Source: Anticarsia gemmatalis | Taxonomy: Eukaryota > Arthropoda > Insecta > Lepidoptera > Erebidae | Reading direction: 5' to 3' | Assembly: GCF_050436995.1 (NCBI RefSeq) | Contig: NC_134747.1 | Coordinates: 10,299,501-10,363,500 of the forward strand | Length of the DNA: 64,000 nucleotides | Part shown: piece by piece, positions 27,801 through 39,503 of the stretch | Position numbering within the stretch: position 1 is the first letter of the stretch | How the letters are laid out: each line of letters begins with the position of its first letter | Translations under genes and position numbers: made by a program | The notes under the pieces: generated by a model | Seen by the model: only the letters and a program-made list of their open reading frames with translations | Database searches by the model: none | Told to the model about the DNA's origin: nothing

Positions 27801-28919
27801 CTCTAGTTCATATTTTCATTTGGAATGTGACTTGAATGCGAAGAGCAGGTATACCTATTATTAGATTCGAGTATATGATAGTATACTATAGCATAGTATG
27901 TAGGTTGTAGAAGCCATCCACAGCCCACAGCAATGACATAACGTCTCGGTGAGCATGCAATTTGCGCTAGTTGCGACCTGCCAAGCGGTTAATACATACC
28001 TATAAGTACCTACTAATTGCATACAAGACACACTGCAGAGCGTGTCATTGTCTTAATTGCGATAGTTGACGTTCAACACAATCTGTTTCATATGAACGAA
28101 CGTCTAAAGAGGAAATTGCTTACAGAGTACGAACAACTGAAATATAATATTTGTAGCTTGTGTCAGTATCTAATTACAAATCAACTCTAATCAGATTTTT
28201 TTCAGTGACCCTAAAAAAAACATTGACAATTCCAAATTGTATAAAAATACTTCGTTACAATTTAACTGGCGACTTAATTGGCAATTACCAATACCTACTC
28301 CCTAGAACACAAAGTTCAATCAGAGTGACGACCCCAGCGATTGGATTTTATTGTTATTAAGAAGACGAACCAATTTACTTACCTAAATAAGAAAATATAG
28401 TAAATAGGGACATTTGTTTTGATAAAAGACTATAATATTATGTTATACAAACGATAAAACCACTTTGTCCTATAATAACAGTCATCTTCTATAGCAATGA
28501 GTAATTTACGAAATAAACTTTCTCAAGTTGGGGTCTCGAAATCCCACAAACAAGCACAAAGTTTGCAACTCAACAGATGCGGATGAGACGTGATTAATCA
28601 CTTCTCGAGCACGGCTTAACGATATATTTGTGCACATAATATGGACAAAATAGATACGCCGAGGTACGAAATGGCATTAAAGTTAGGAGAACCCTGCAAT
28701 AATACCAGTTAATTAGTTTATTAAAATCTTTTATTTCGTTGACGAATTAAAAAAACTGGAACTTCTAATTACTGACCCCAAAATTTTATGTACGGCATGC
28801 CATTCTCTCATTGCACATAGGTACCGCTTTGCGACTTTGCTGTCACTTCTCTATAAATCATATCAGTTCAAAACTTTGCATGTTAATACCTAAAATATAT
28901 AAACTTAAAAAGATTATAT
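24894..28919. other. Gene-poor stretch
   Basis: No supported gene. A short tandem repeat lies at 25,551-25,580. Patches at 26,370-26,640 and 26,770-26,960 have higher G+C than their surroundings. Their open frames (for example 101 codons on the minus strand at 26,330-26,635) show no family resemblance. They could be conserved noncoding elements. The rest is AT-rich. Confidence 0.5.
25551..25580. repeat. 10-bp tandem repeat, three units
   Basis: Three consecutive 10-mers, GAGCATGGCC, GAGCATGGCC and GAGCGTGGCC. The third differs at one base. A fourth unit starts but decays. Confidence 0.8.
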
Positions 28920-28932
28920 AATTGTAATATAT
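28920..28932. repeat. Target-site duplication, left copy
   Basis: The 13-mer AATTGTAATATAT here is repeated exactly at 29,922-29,934 on the far side of the LINE insertion. It marks the left edge of the insertion. Confidence 0.85.
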
Positions 28933-29921
28933 CGCTCCGTCTACTGATTTACCCCGAAACCTGTCCTCCCAGAGACAGTGGGACGCGCCGCTCTGCGGGT
29001 TGGTTATAAAAAACCTTATCAATACTTCCTCCAATCCCGCCGAGCGTGCTCGCCTGTTGGCTGTGGGAGAGTGGGAATCGGGGCTTTGGCTTCAGGCACT
29101 CCCATCGTCCAACGTAGGCACGAAGTTGGACGATGCCACTTTTCGCATCGCCACTTGCCTGCGTTTAGGTGCTCCGAGTGTTTCTCCACATCGTTGTCAC
29201 TGCGGGGAAGCTGTCGACCGTCTTGGGCACCATGGTCTTTCCTGCGGTAGGAGCTCTGGCCGTATACCCCGACACGCACACCTCAACGACATCATTCGCC
29301 GGTCTCTTGCCGCCGCTGGAATGCCAGCCATCTTAGAACCTAATGGGCTGGCGCGCGACGACGGGAAGAGGCCGGACGGTATGTCGTTGATGCCTTGGAG
29401 GATGGGACGGCCTTTGGTGTGGGATGCAACTTGCGTCGACACCCTTGCGCCGTCTCATCTTCTAAGGACGGCCAGTGCTGCTGGAGCTGCTGCTGCGGCT
29501 GCCGAAGACCTCAAGCGGCGCAAATACAGTAGTCTTGTTGGCGACTATGTGTTTGAGCCGTTTGGGGTCGAGACGCTGGGACCATGGGGCCCTAGCGCCC
29601 ACTTACTCTTTAAGGACATTACCAAACGCCTGGTCGACAGTTCTCGTGACCAGAATGCTGGCTTTTTCTTGGGACAAAGATTGAGCATTGCCATACAACG
29701 TGGCAATGCTGCCAGCATTCTGGGAACGTTCCCGATTGACAGCGATGTGGAGGAGTACTACGACGCGTAGTGCGCTTCCCATGTTTTTTTTTTTTTTTTT
29801 TTTTTTCTCTTTTAATACTTGTTTCTTTTATTTATTTTTTATCTATTTGTATATATAGTAAGTTTATTGTTGTTAATTTAAAATGTAATTGTAAATATTA
29901 GGATATAAATAAATAAATAAA
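28933..29921 (+). mobile_element. 5'-truncated LINE insertion (989 bp)
   Basis: The insertion is bounded by an exact 13-bp duplication and ends in a short (TAAA)n tail after a T-rich 3' UTR. Its left edge cuts into an open frame that continues to a TAG stop at 29,768-29,770. So only the last quarter or so of the second reading frame was copied, which is typical of incomplete target-primed reverse transcription. Confidence 0.85.
28934..29770 (+). pseudogene. C-terminal part of a non-LTR retrotransposon polyprotein
   Basis: About 278 codons stay open from the truncated left edge to the stop. A Cys-His cluster (CHCG...GHHGLSC) is followed by a conserved RH..LN segment, an RPDG and a VWDATCVDT strand. 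This order resembles the zinc knuckle plus PD-(D/E)XK restriction-like endonuclease at the C-terminus of some LINE polyproteins. The reverse transcriptase itself is missing, so the fragment cannot support retrotransposition. The lack of any in-frame stop suggests a fairly recent insertion. The clade assignment (R4/Hero-like or other) is uncertain. Confidence 0.7.
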
Positions 29922-29934
29922 AATTGTAATATAT
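29922..29934. repeat. Target-site duplication, right copy
   Basis: Exact copy of the 13-mer at 28,920-28,932, directly after the (TAAA)n tail. Confidence 0.85.
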
Positions 29935-30576
29935 TAGATATTATTATTTAGATAAATCAGTAAAAATAAGAGCAATTTTTTTTTACTTTTATTAAAGGTG
30001 GTTGTAGTTTTCCTGAAGAATGTTTCATTGCCCATCGTAATTCTAAATATCTACGCAACATTGCCGTTCAGCTGTAAATAATACACTAAGATAATTCATT
30101 TTAATGTATAAAAAGTTTGAAATAAATAAGTACTTAACGTGGATTTCCACGCTTTCTGCAGTTGGTTTGCAGGACTTGGCAGGCGAATCAACATACAACA
30201 GTCAAGCAAGTTGAATGAAACCGCCCGGTTAGCGCTATTTTCTCCTGAAAAGTTTGCGGGCGGTCTTGCAACTTACAACCACGGCGGCAGCGGTGGTACG
30301 GCTTAAAAAAATTGCTTATATATTTAATTTATTAATAATTCATAGGCAAACCTGGAGAATTTATCATGATCCTGATCAAATATCGTATGGATCACGGTCA
30401 TGGTCCAGAAATCCTGTGATAATCGTTAATGCGGCGCGTCACTAATCAGCTACTGCATGTGTCAACTGTCATCTGTCACTGTCACTTTGACAATCTTATA
30501 TTGTTATCTTCATGATTGAGGTTATAATAGGTTTATTTTCATTTTATATGGTTTTATATTAAAATTAAATACAATT
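29935..30576. promoter_or_regulatory. Upstream region of SERGEF-like gene
   Basis: AT-rich except for a GC-rich patch at about 30,220-30,300. Four TGTCA words (30,460, 30,467, 30,474, 30,480) and one TGACA (30,488) lie 85-120 bp before the start codon. The same words cluster near the HSF-like/NSMAF starts. No TATA box was seen. Confidence 0.4.
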
Positions 30577-31882
30577 ATGACGTTGTGGTCTTGGGTAAGG
30601 AATCCTGTAACATTCAATTATTTACAGAAGTCAGTGTTAACGTGGTTAACCATTTAACTATTTATTTTTAGGGTGCTAACTCTCATGGACAACTAGGCTT
30701 AGGTATCGTAAGTGAACAAGTAGAAAAGCCTACAAAAGTAACTGATATACATTTATACGAATGTAAGATAAAACAGATCGTCTGCGGAGGTGGTCACACT
30801 CTTCTACTAGATAATGAAGGCAAGTTGTACTGTTGTGGATGGAACAATAAGTTACAATTAGCATCAGCTGATGAAGTAAACACGTTTCACAGAACATGGA
30901 AATTGAGCGGCATCTCTTTTGTGGACATTGCATGTGGATGGGATTTCAACTGTGGAGTAACAGATGATCAATTCTTGTTTGTTTGGGGATCAAACAGTCA
31001 TGGACAACTAGGGTTACCTAAAGAACATTTTTCTGACTCAATGAGGCCTATTAGACTTGAAGTGAAGGCTAGTGCTGTATCTATGGGATTGAGACATACA
31101 GCTATTGTTAATTCTAAAGGCCAAGTGTGGACTACAGGTTGTGGTAAACATGGACAGCTAGGACTAGGACAAGATGTGCTATCATCTGATAGATTCCAGC
31201 AAGTTAATGGTGTTGGTAACATAAGTCATATTGCTTGTGGCCAAAATCACACAGTTGCATGGTGTTCTGAAGAAAAGGCCCTGTATGTATGGGGTGATAA
31301 TAAATTTGGACAACTACTATTAAGTTCAGAAAAGTATAGAAAGCTGTACAAACCAAATAAAATAGATATAGATGTAAAGCAGCGAGTGAAAAAAATATTG
31401 AGTGGCTGGACAAATGTACTGCTGTGGTTGGAGAATGGAACTTTGTTAGCTTGGGGCAGAAATAATATGGGCCAACTCGGTACAGAGGATACCATATCTG
31501 TTGGCCGGTTTACTAATATTCAATTACCAGGTTTGTAGAACAATCTGAAATACAAAATTTTATGATATCTTATAAAGTGACTGTAATGACCATAAATATA
31601 TTACTTTCAGATGGCAGACAAGTGAAGGATGTGGCACTAGGTTCAGAACATACTATATGTTTGGCAACAGACAACACCCTGTGGGCATGGGGGTGGAATG
31701 AACACTGCAACACAGGAATCAGTTCAGAAGGCAATATTCTCACACCAACCTTAGTACCATTGGATTTGAACAAAAATTCTGTTGTAACTCAGATTTACTC
31801 AGGAAGTGCACACAATTTTATTGTTACTGAAGATATAGTTCAATCAGAAGTTGAAAATAATGGTAATAAAAAACCATTATAG
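30577..31882 (+). CDS. SERGEF: RCC1-repeat protein, SERGEF/DelGEF-like
   Basis: Exons 30577-30594, 30672-31530 and 31611-31882 join in frame to 382 residues. The protein is built of RCC1 blades: repeated WG-x-N-x-x-GQLG and GLRHT/GSEHT motifs from residue 7 to about 365 predict a seven-bladed beta-propeller. The segments ACGWDF, GSNSHGQLG, LSGWTN and WGWNEH match vertebrate SERGEF (DelGEF), a protein linked to Sec5 and secretion, better than they match RCC1 itself. The human protein is longer (about 458 residues), mainly because of a C-terminal tail that is reduced here. Exon 1 codes only six residues (MTLWSW). A poly(A) signal AATAAA lies at 32,245-32,250. The orthologue call is from memory of the family. 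Confidence 0.85.
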
Positions 31883-33234
31883 CAATGAATACTGTATCAC
31901 AACTTTCATAAGAACTATAGGAACTCAATAGTGGAACTTATGCAATATAATAAGTATTAGTAGGAGCATTATCAGCTATATACTTAAATTTATTATTTAC
32001 CGTGGTACACATTTATTTAAGTACTCAAGAATAATCTTAAGTATAAAATCATGCTGGTCATTTTAATTAATAACTGTTCTAGTCACAAGTACTTTGTGAT
32101 TACTATTATTTTAGTTTTGTATGAATCATTTTTATATTCCGTTAAATATATTTAGAAGCTTTTTAAAAGTATTCAAAATCATCAGGCATATTATAAATCA
32201 AAATTTACTGTGATATTAATTAGATTGTTGAAGAGTTATTGAAGAATAAAACAACATATTACATTACACATGTAATTTTATTGAAATATTACACATGTAC
32301 TGCATTGTAATAAATAACAACTATAATAATGACTAAAAGCATATTAAAACAGTGTACAGTGAAATATGAAACCATATCTTATTAAAACAATAGTAAGGCG
32401 CTGGCAATAGTTGTAATATAATAACATGATAAAATTTTATATGGATTCACATTTCACTGTACACATATACTATTTCAATACAGAGGTATAAAATACTGGA
32501 GTTACAGCTTTCAAGCTGTATAATGACAAGATGTTAGTTTCAAAACTACTGTTTAATTCCTCATATTTGTTTCTTTCCAAAATATGTCAAAGAATAAAAT
32601 CAGTAGAAAAGAATTAACAATATTGACCAATTAACAATCTTATAAAAAGTGATCAAATCTATAACAAAACACATGGGCACAGGCCCAATTTACATGAAAG
32701 AAAAATTTTACTTATGTTAGACAATATTGCTCAATTTTAATTTATCATGAAAAATAATAACTGCAACACAATCCCAAAAATTAAAAGGTAAACCACTGCT
32801 TATATAGCAAACAATATGACTTAGCTAAAAAAATATGAGAGTTCATTGAAGTACTCATTTGATTTACCCTTTCAAATGATTCCTTACTTAAAACAATTTA
32901 GCAACAAAATGGCAAGGCTGCAATTTTATCTTTACCGTTTCAAGAAGGGAAGCCTATTTGAGTATCTCACAACATCTTAATAATAAAAAATTCGACTTTT
33001 ATTGCTTTAATTTAGATATTATTGTTGCAGTAACTATTTAAACAGTTCTACCAAACTTGGAACCCAAAATTATTATAACAATCATACAAAAATGGATTAT
33101 ATTACTAAGACACATGGATTATATGAATGTCCAGCTTGCATTTGTGCAATATTGAGCAATAACATCGGTATTTTAGTATTATATTCACAAAGCAACGTTG
33201 AACAGCCTGCATGTTTATTTAGATTTATATGTTG
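31883..33234. other. Shared 3' region of SERGEF-like and CCDC43 genes
   Basis: The two convergent genes face each other here. SERGEF has a plus-strand AATAAA at 32,245-32,250. A minus-strand AATAAA (plus TTTATT, 32,277-32,282) could end CCDC43, but closer signals near 33,000 and 33,213 exist. No other gene was seen. Confidence 0.5.
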
Positions 33235-34291
33235 CTACCTTTTCCTTTCACCTTTTTGAGTCTTGCGTTTTTCTTTTTTCTCCTCTTTGAGTTGCTTTTG
33301 TTTTTCTCTGCAAATAAGAATAGGACAGCAATTAAATATAGATCTACAAAAAGTCTGATCTAAAAAAAATTGATATTCAATTGATGGGGCCGCTACATAA
33401 TCATATCCAAAATATTTATTAATTTATAAATAGCACAACTTGATTAATGATAGGTTAATCATTTGTGATTGCTCAGATCTCAGAATCATTAGAGGTAATT
33501 CATCCGTAGTAGTACCATTAAAAGAAACAATGTAATAGTTTACGTAAACATGATATCTAACCTGTCTTCTTTATCTTTTTCCTTTTTCTTCTGAGCATCG
33601 AGTCTAGCCTGCTCTCGGCGCTCCCTCGCTGCCGCTGCTACATCTGAAGCATTTGTGTTTCTAACTAAATCCCCACTTTCGGGTTCTTCCTCATTTACTT
33701 CGTCAGCCTGCAATTATTAAGTACACGTTATATTTAACATCTGGAAGACAGATAGACATCTTGAGAGGTTCACAGCATAACCTCATTTATTTTATTTATA
33801 AACTAAAATTATGATAATATCAGTACCTCATTGTCGGACAACTGGCTATACTGAGATAATATTGCCTCGCGAATTTTCTTCTCTTCATCGGTATATTCTC
33901 TTCTAGCCGTGGTCGCTGGTGCTTGAGATTCCAACAATTTGGCTAACTGAACGTCTACATCTGCGACAGGCTTTGGAGTTTCCTCTTTCGGTCGACACGA
34001 CTCCCATTTTTCTATTATTTCTTCTACGTGAATCGTGATGTCTTTTTCCTATTTAATAAGAAGTAACGTCTTATAATTTGAGAGCAAAACAAAATTGGTG
34101 CATGCCTACAACCAAGTTATACTTACGACTATCTCCGATAGTATGCCTTCAAGAGCATCTTTTTTTTCATCAACACTTTCTTCGCTTTCTAAAATACCTG
34201 ATATGTATGAGCCGAAAACACCCTCGTCAGTTTTTAGAGATCTTAATTTCTCACTTAGCCACGGCTCAAAGTCACTCGTTGCCGTCGCCAT
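33235..34291 (-). CDS. CCDC43: Coiled-coil domain-containing protein 43
   Basis: Four exons, 34127-34291, 33827-34048, 33562-33707 and 33235-33307, join in frame to 201 residues (human about 224). The N-terminal half carries the PWI-like CCDC43 signature (FEPWL...VFGSYISGIL...LEGILSEIV...IEKW). The middle has the REAILSQYSQLSDNE segment. An RNTNASDV motif is followed by a long Lys/Glu-rich coiled coil that ends GERKR, as in the human protein. I chose the ATG at 34,291. An in-frame ATG at 34,333 would add 14 residues. Molecular function is poorly known in any animal. The gene is tail-to-tail with SERGEF and lies downstream of OAT on the same strand. Confidence 0.9.
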
Positions 34292-34333
34292 ATTGATAAG
34301 TTGTTGCGGTCCCCCCGCCCGCAGACCATTCAT

Positions 34334-34733
34334 AATTTAACTTAGGGCTGCCATATGAAATATAGATAGCTGTCATTTACCGCAGAGCCGGATAGGATAC
34401 AGGGGCATTTTCTGTTGAATACCTATACCAGAATACCTATGACATCGAATTAATCGATTATTATCTTATATCAAGGATTCGGTTTCTTCCACTTTTTTGC
34501 CAGACTTCGAAGTCATTGAGCGGCTCGCCGATTACTTTTATTAGAAATATGTTATATTTTGCCTTTTACATAGCACATTTCTACCCACGACCACGCCACG
34601 ACCTGATACAATTCCAGTGTATAGACTTATTATCGAATAAGTTTCCGTACAGTAGATAACTGTCCATAAAGGTATAAATTATAGTTACTTTTATTATTCG
34701 GGAAATAAAATACATTTGATTTGTATAAACATA
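34334..34733. promoter_or_regulatory. CCDC43 promoter and OAT 3' flank
   Basis: This roughly 400-bp gap separates two minus-strand genes. It holds one TGTCA at 34,370 near the CCDC43 start and no TATA box. Two overlapping minus-strand AATAAA signals for OAT lie just to the right, at 34,734-34,743. Confidence 0.45.
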
Positions 34734-34817
34734 TTTATTTATTTGAAATAAGTTATGTACCATTATTATATTTACTTCTTGTGGATGCTTGAACACTGGA
34801 AGTTATGCATTATGCCT

Positions 34818-37800
34818 TTATTTGTCAAAGCTGTCGAACACGGAACGGATGATACCAGCACCGTCTCTGAGCTGCTTTTCGGTGATGACGAGGGGTGGAG
34901 CCAGTCGAAGAGTTTGACCGTGAGTCGTCTTAGTGATGAGACCTGCATCACGTAACCTCAAACATAGTTCTTTTGCTGGGATACCTATGATAAAATTGAA
35001 AATTGATTAATTGGTAATCATTACATTCAATTATCGGTTACGCTTCTATTATGAAATAGAGTCATAATACAATATTATCAATTTTCGAAGAATCTATTTA
35101 ATTGTAGAGTAAGAATGTTGGCCTATTTGCTACTTGGGAAGCTAGCGTAGCGTTATATTTTACTTACTTTCATGAACATCAATCGCACACATGAGTCCCC
35201 GGCATCGAATAGCCGTAACTTTATTCTTGGGAATTTTCTTTAGCTCCTCCACTAGCACATGACCTAGTTTTTCTGCATTTTCTGGTAGTTTTTCTTCAAG
35301 CAATACCTAGAGTACAAAAAATTACAGGCAATATTAGAAGTAACTCAGATTTTAGTTAATTGTATCCATAAAACATAAATATTTCGCAAAGTTTAGAAAT
35401 ACCTTAATTGCTTCCATGGCAACTGCACAAGCCAATGGATTGCCACCGTATGTGGAACCATGTGTGCCAGGCTTGATCACCTTAAACAAATTTAAATGAC
35501 GTCAGATGCAATCGTATCAATGTCCTTAACTACAAACTTAAAATTAAAAAATGATGACATAGATAGGTAATTCTTACATCCATAACGTTGTTATTAGCCA
35601 TAATAGCAGACACAGGCAGCATTCCCCCACTGAGAGCCTTGCCCAAGATGAGAATGTCAGGTTTCACACCCTCATAGTTTACTGCCAATAATTTGCCAGT
35701 ACGACCTAGGACGAAAATACAAGAGACAACAATAAGTAAATCTTAAAAGTCGAAAGGTTCTTCTTAGGTACTTTATCAGAATGACACCCACCTAGACCAG
35801 TTTGCACTTCGTCAGCAATCCACAGAACATTGTATTTGGTGCATAATTCTCGAACTTTCTTTAAGTAGCCATCATCCGGGATGATTGTGCCAGCCTCGCC
35901 TTGAATCGGCTCTACCATGAATGCAGCCACCGTTGGGTCTTGGAGTTCCTTCTGTAATATGGTAAAATAAATTTAAGCATAGGTAAAGTACGTACAAAAG
36001 AATTTACTAAGAAATAAGTCTGTGACACCCACCTCTAAAGCAGCAATATTGTTGTAAGGTATTAACTTGAATCCTGGCATGTAAGGTCCGAATCCTTTGT
36101 AACACATAGGATCTGCTGACGCTGATATAGCAGAGAGAGTGCGGCCCCAGAAATTACCTTCAGCGAAAATTATCTGCAAAAACAAAAGCATATTGAATGA
36201 ATTCTTCAACTACTGATTACTCTAAAAAATATCTACAGAACTGATTCTAACCTTTGCCTGTCCATCGGGAATCTTCTTGACATCGTAACCCCATTTGCGT
36301 GCAATCTTGCAAGCACTCTCGCCACCTTCCACTCCAGTGTTCATAGCCAATAAACGATCAAATCCAAAAGTTTCAGTCATCATCTTTTCAAAAACACCAA
36401 GTTGATTGGAATAAAACGCCCTAAAAAATAATACCAAATGTTAAGTGCTGTTATTTAATCAAAAATCGGAATTGAAGTGGAAAGTACTTATTTATATTTG
36501 TAAGCTACCTCGATACGAGAGTGAGTTTGTCTGCCTGCTCCTTCAAAGCTGCTACAATGCGCGGGTGGCAATGCCCTTGATTGACAGCAGAATACGCGCT
36601 CAGGAAATCATAATATTTCTTTCCCTCGACGTCCCATACAAAAGCACCTGAAAAAAACTTTCAGTAATCACTTTCAATATTTAGGTAGCGATGTCGTTAT
36701 TATCGTTTATGAAATTAATGAAGTAGGTAGCCTTACTTAAATATAAAGGATAATATTATTTAATGATTTGTCACTACCTAGAGATCAAATCATGCATAAA
36801 TATTATAAAAATAGATGTAAAAAAATATCTTTATTAGTTTATTGCCACGTCTCGTGTAAGTTATAATTCTAATGCAGTTGTATCAGGATTTAGTTTTAAC
36901 AATTAACATAAAGTCTTAAAAGATAGAACAAGTAAACATCATTTGTCCCAGATTCGTATTTAGATAAAGTGTTATCTTCTTGAATCAACAAGATTTATGG
37001 CTATGTGTAAAACCATGAAAAATCAGCCTATTCATGCATGACCGAAGTCAGTGAAAAGTTCATGGTCAACAGCCTAACGAGAAGGAATTAAATAATCCTA
37101 CGTACTATCCTAAGTACTAATATTTTAAATGTAAAAGTTTGTGAGAATGTATGTATGTATGGATGTTTGTTACTCTTTCACGCAAATACTACTGAACCGA
37201 TTACAAATTTGGCATATCTATAGATAGCTGAAGACCCAGAATAACACATAGGCTACTTTTTATCCCAGAGTTCCCGAGGGATCGGGATTTACACGGAAGG
37301 GTTTCTACGCGGACGAAGTCGCGAGCGGCCTCTAGTAATTAATTATGTCTTTTGAGCATGTCCTGACATAAAGTGGAGCGGAGGAGGCCGACATTCTTTG
37401 ATGCAATGTCAAAGGTTATTGGCGATACAAATACCTAGCCGTTTCCGCGACTTTTGGGATTTACGTATTTAGGCTACTTAGGAGTAATACCAATTTGGTT
37501 GCGTGAAACCTATCCTTCCAAAATTTGGTTATTACGTTTGGTTACCAATTGGTTTTCACGAGATATATACTTATTCGTGGTATGAACTGTTAAAGGATAC
37601 ATATTTTGTCAAGAATTTGTTTCAAAAGTTGGATTAATTATCTCAAAAGAAATCTAAAGCTCGTAAAAAAATACATTCATAATACACGCCGGTTACAACC
37701 TAAGGTGTAGGCACAGGTGAGTATAAAATGGTATGATATAAATCCCCCTTTCGGCATTTACAATGTAAGTGCATAGATTAAAGCGGAAGCCTATTACCAT

Positions 37801-38052
37801 TTACCGCGCACGTTATCAAACCCAGCTATTTTTCAGAAATATTTCATTATAAATTAGAAAATGCTAATAGTACTTTGTTCGGCCAGAAAGTCTCAGGTTC
37901 AAGACAGTTGGGTAGTCAGAATTGGAAGGAAATAAATGCCAGAACTTACCTTCGCCGCGGCTCAATACGACGGGGATGGGTTCGTAGTTACGGCACCCGT
38001 ACTTGTTCTCCAGAGCGATGATCTCCGAGGATGAAAGGTTATTTGAAGCCAT
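34818..38052 (-). CDS. OAT: Ornithine aminotransferase
   Basis: Nine coding exons: 37950-38052, 36509-36647, 36252-36420, 36033-36173, 35792-35951, 35578-35705, 35403-35480, 35168-35306 and 34818-34984. They join in frame to 407 residues. The enzyme is a fold-type I PLP class-III aminotransferase that converts ornithine and 2-oxoglutarate to glutamate semialdehyde and glutamate, linking arginine, proline and glutamate metabolism. Visible features are MNTGVEGGE, NFWGRTLSA, VEPIQGEAG, the cofactor Asp in IADEVQTG (D231), the Schiff-base lysine in LGKALSGG (K260) and the HGSTYGGNP loop. Human equivalents are 32 residues further along, so this protein begins near the mature human N-terminus and has no Arg-rich import peptide. 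An acceptor one base before the ATG shows that a 5' noncoding exon precedes it. Confidence 0.95.
37108..37335 (+). mobile_element. Short non-autonomous Helitron in OAT intron 1
   Basis: It begins TCCTAAGTACTAATATT after an A and ends GCCTCTAG before a T. A hairpin (CGCGGAC-GAA-GTCGCG) lies just before the end. The inner CTCTTTCACGCAAA...CTGAACCGATT segment is one I recognise from a widespread lepidopteran Helitron family. It is 228 bp long and has no coding capacity. Confidence 0.8.
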
Positions 38053-38394
38053 GCTACAAAAGAAAAATACAATTAGGAAAATAAGCAGGTTGTTTTGCAC
38101 TACTATATCTTAAATTTTTTATTATTAACATGGTGCCAGAATGGTCTATCACTGATTTCATATAGGTACCGAGGTACCCATACTTAATTGTCTACCTGCA
38201 TTAAATATATACCAATTTATTTCCAGCCCATCATGAATGTTTCACCTACTTACCTAGTACGCAAGTTGTTAAGTATTTTTATTAACGGAAGATGTACAGG
38301 TACGTTTAAAGAAGCACTCAATCGACAACCAGACGTCAAAATTCAAATTCTACCTGAGTAAAATAAATTAAAAAAATAAATCAAACATCCTTAC

Positions 38395-38466
38395 CTTGTC
38401 CTTCAAGTTGATATAGTATCTTGAAATTGTAACTGTACGATTCAAATGAGAACCTTTACTAGAATG
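38395..38466 (-). promoter_or_regulatory. OAT noncoding first exon with TATA promoter
   Basis: On the minus strand TATATAAG (38,495-38,488) is followed about 29 bp later by an initiator-like TCATTC (38,467-38,462). The predicted exon runs from about 38,466 to 38,395 and ends at a GACAAG|GTAAGG donor. It contains no ATG, so translation should start in the next exon. The TATA box suggests inducible or tissue-specific expression. The transcript start is inferred, not observed. Confidence 0.6.
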
Positions 38467-39027
38467 ACAAAAAAGTGGTAGACGCTTCTTATATACTTCC
38501 ACTAGTCCTCTTCCCCTGAGATAAGACACAATAAAGAGCTTAGATTGTATTTTGTTTGCACCCAGTATTCAATTAAACATTTATTATCCATTAACGTCTG
38601 TCGATGAACTCATTAATGTACTGATTTATTGTTTTTAATAGAATAATTGATTCAAAATAACAAAACTCTTATAAATCTAGCCGGCAGAAAGTAAACAAAT
38701 CATATTTGTTACTAAAAATAGCGTGAACTCTGTACCTTTCTCCGGAATAAGATGATTCAATTCAAAAATTCCATTCATATGTCTGTCAATTAATTGATAA
38801 AGTAGCAACGTAAACAATAATGCATTGATAAAAATGAATGAAGTTGCGCTTCGATGACAGGACAAGTAATTAATTTAATTGTTTATTATTATTTGTGACC
38901 CCTGGAGCTTTGTTACTGTGGCAGGTGAGTAAAGTAATCTGCTGATTTATTGATCACATGATGACTAGGCACTTACTAGTAAACAAAGACTGAGGAACAT
39001 CAAATTTCTAGTGCTTGTGGGACTAAA

Positions 39028-39259
39028 GCATTAAAATTTAGATTAAATCTAGCTTCTAAACATGAACGAGCCCTGATTTTAAGTATCCAACTGTATTGAC
39101 GTTGATCCTGTGTAGATCTATAACTCCCACTGTGGCGCAGTCGCAAATGTATGTGACTGCCGCGCAAAGGTCTCGGGTTCGAAACCCAGGTCAGGTCGGC
39201 CCATAAAGTGATTTGTGAGATTTTCTGTTAAGAATCTCTTAGATATTAGCATTTCTCAT
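39028..39259 (+). repeat. tRNA-like SINE-bearing repeat, left inverted copy
   Basis: It contains a Pol III A-box match TGGCGCAGTCG (from about 39,132) and a perfect B-box GGTTCGAAACC (from about 39,177), so the core is tRNA-derived. The repeat shared with the right copy starts about 100 bp upstream of the tRNA-like part and runs to about 39,259. It is not a functional tRNA: no paired acceptor stem or normal anticodon arm is visible. Confidence 0.7.
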
Positions 39260-39503
39260 AGAAAGCCATGCAGGTGTTTCTGTTTCTGGTCGTGTCAGCT
39301 ATCCATTCTATCGGTCTATGACAGTAAAGGAATGAAGAATTTATCTGTGTATTCTGAACACACTTTGACACTATAAGCAAAGTCCCGCATCCTGGACATG
39401 TTCAAAGCATAAACAACACAAAGACTCTAGAACATCCGTTACGTACAAAAAATTATTATCACAGAATAAGTGACCATAATAAGTATTAGATCCCCAGTAT
39501 CTA

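Noticed and set aside
30825..31538. SERGEF start at the ATG at 30,825
   Set aside because: The open frame extends upstream to 30,672 with a conserved GANSHGQLGLG blade, and a six-codon first exon at 30,577 joins it in phase.
39132..39187. Possible tRNA gene (A box and perfect B box)
   Set aside because: No acceptor stem or normal anticodon arm is visible, and an inverted second copy with a different inter-box length exists, so it is a SINE core.
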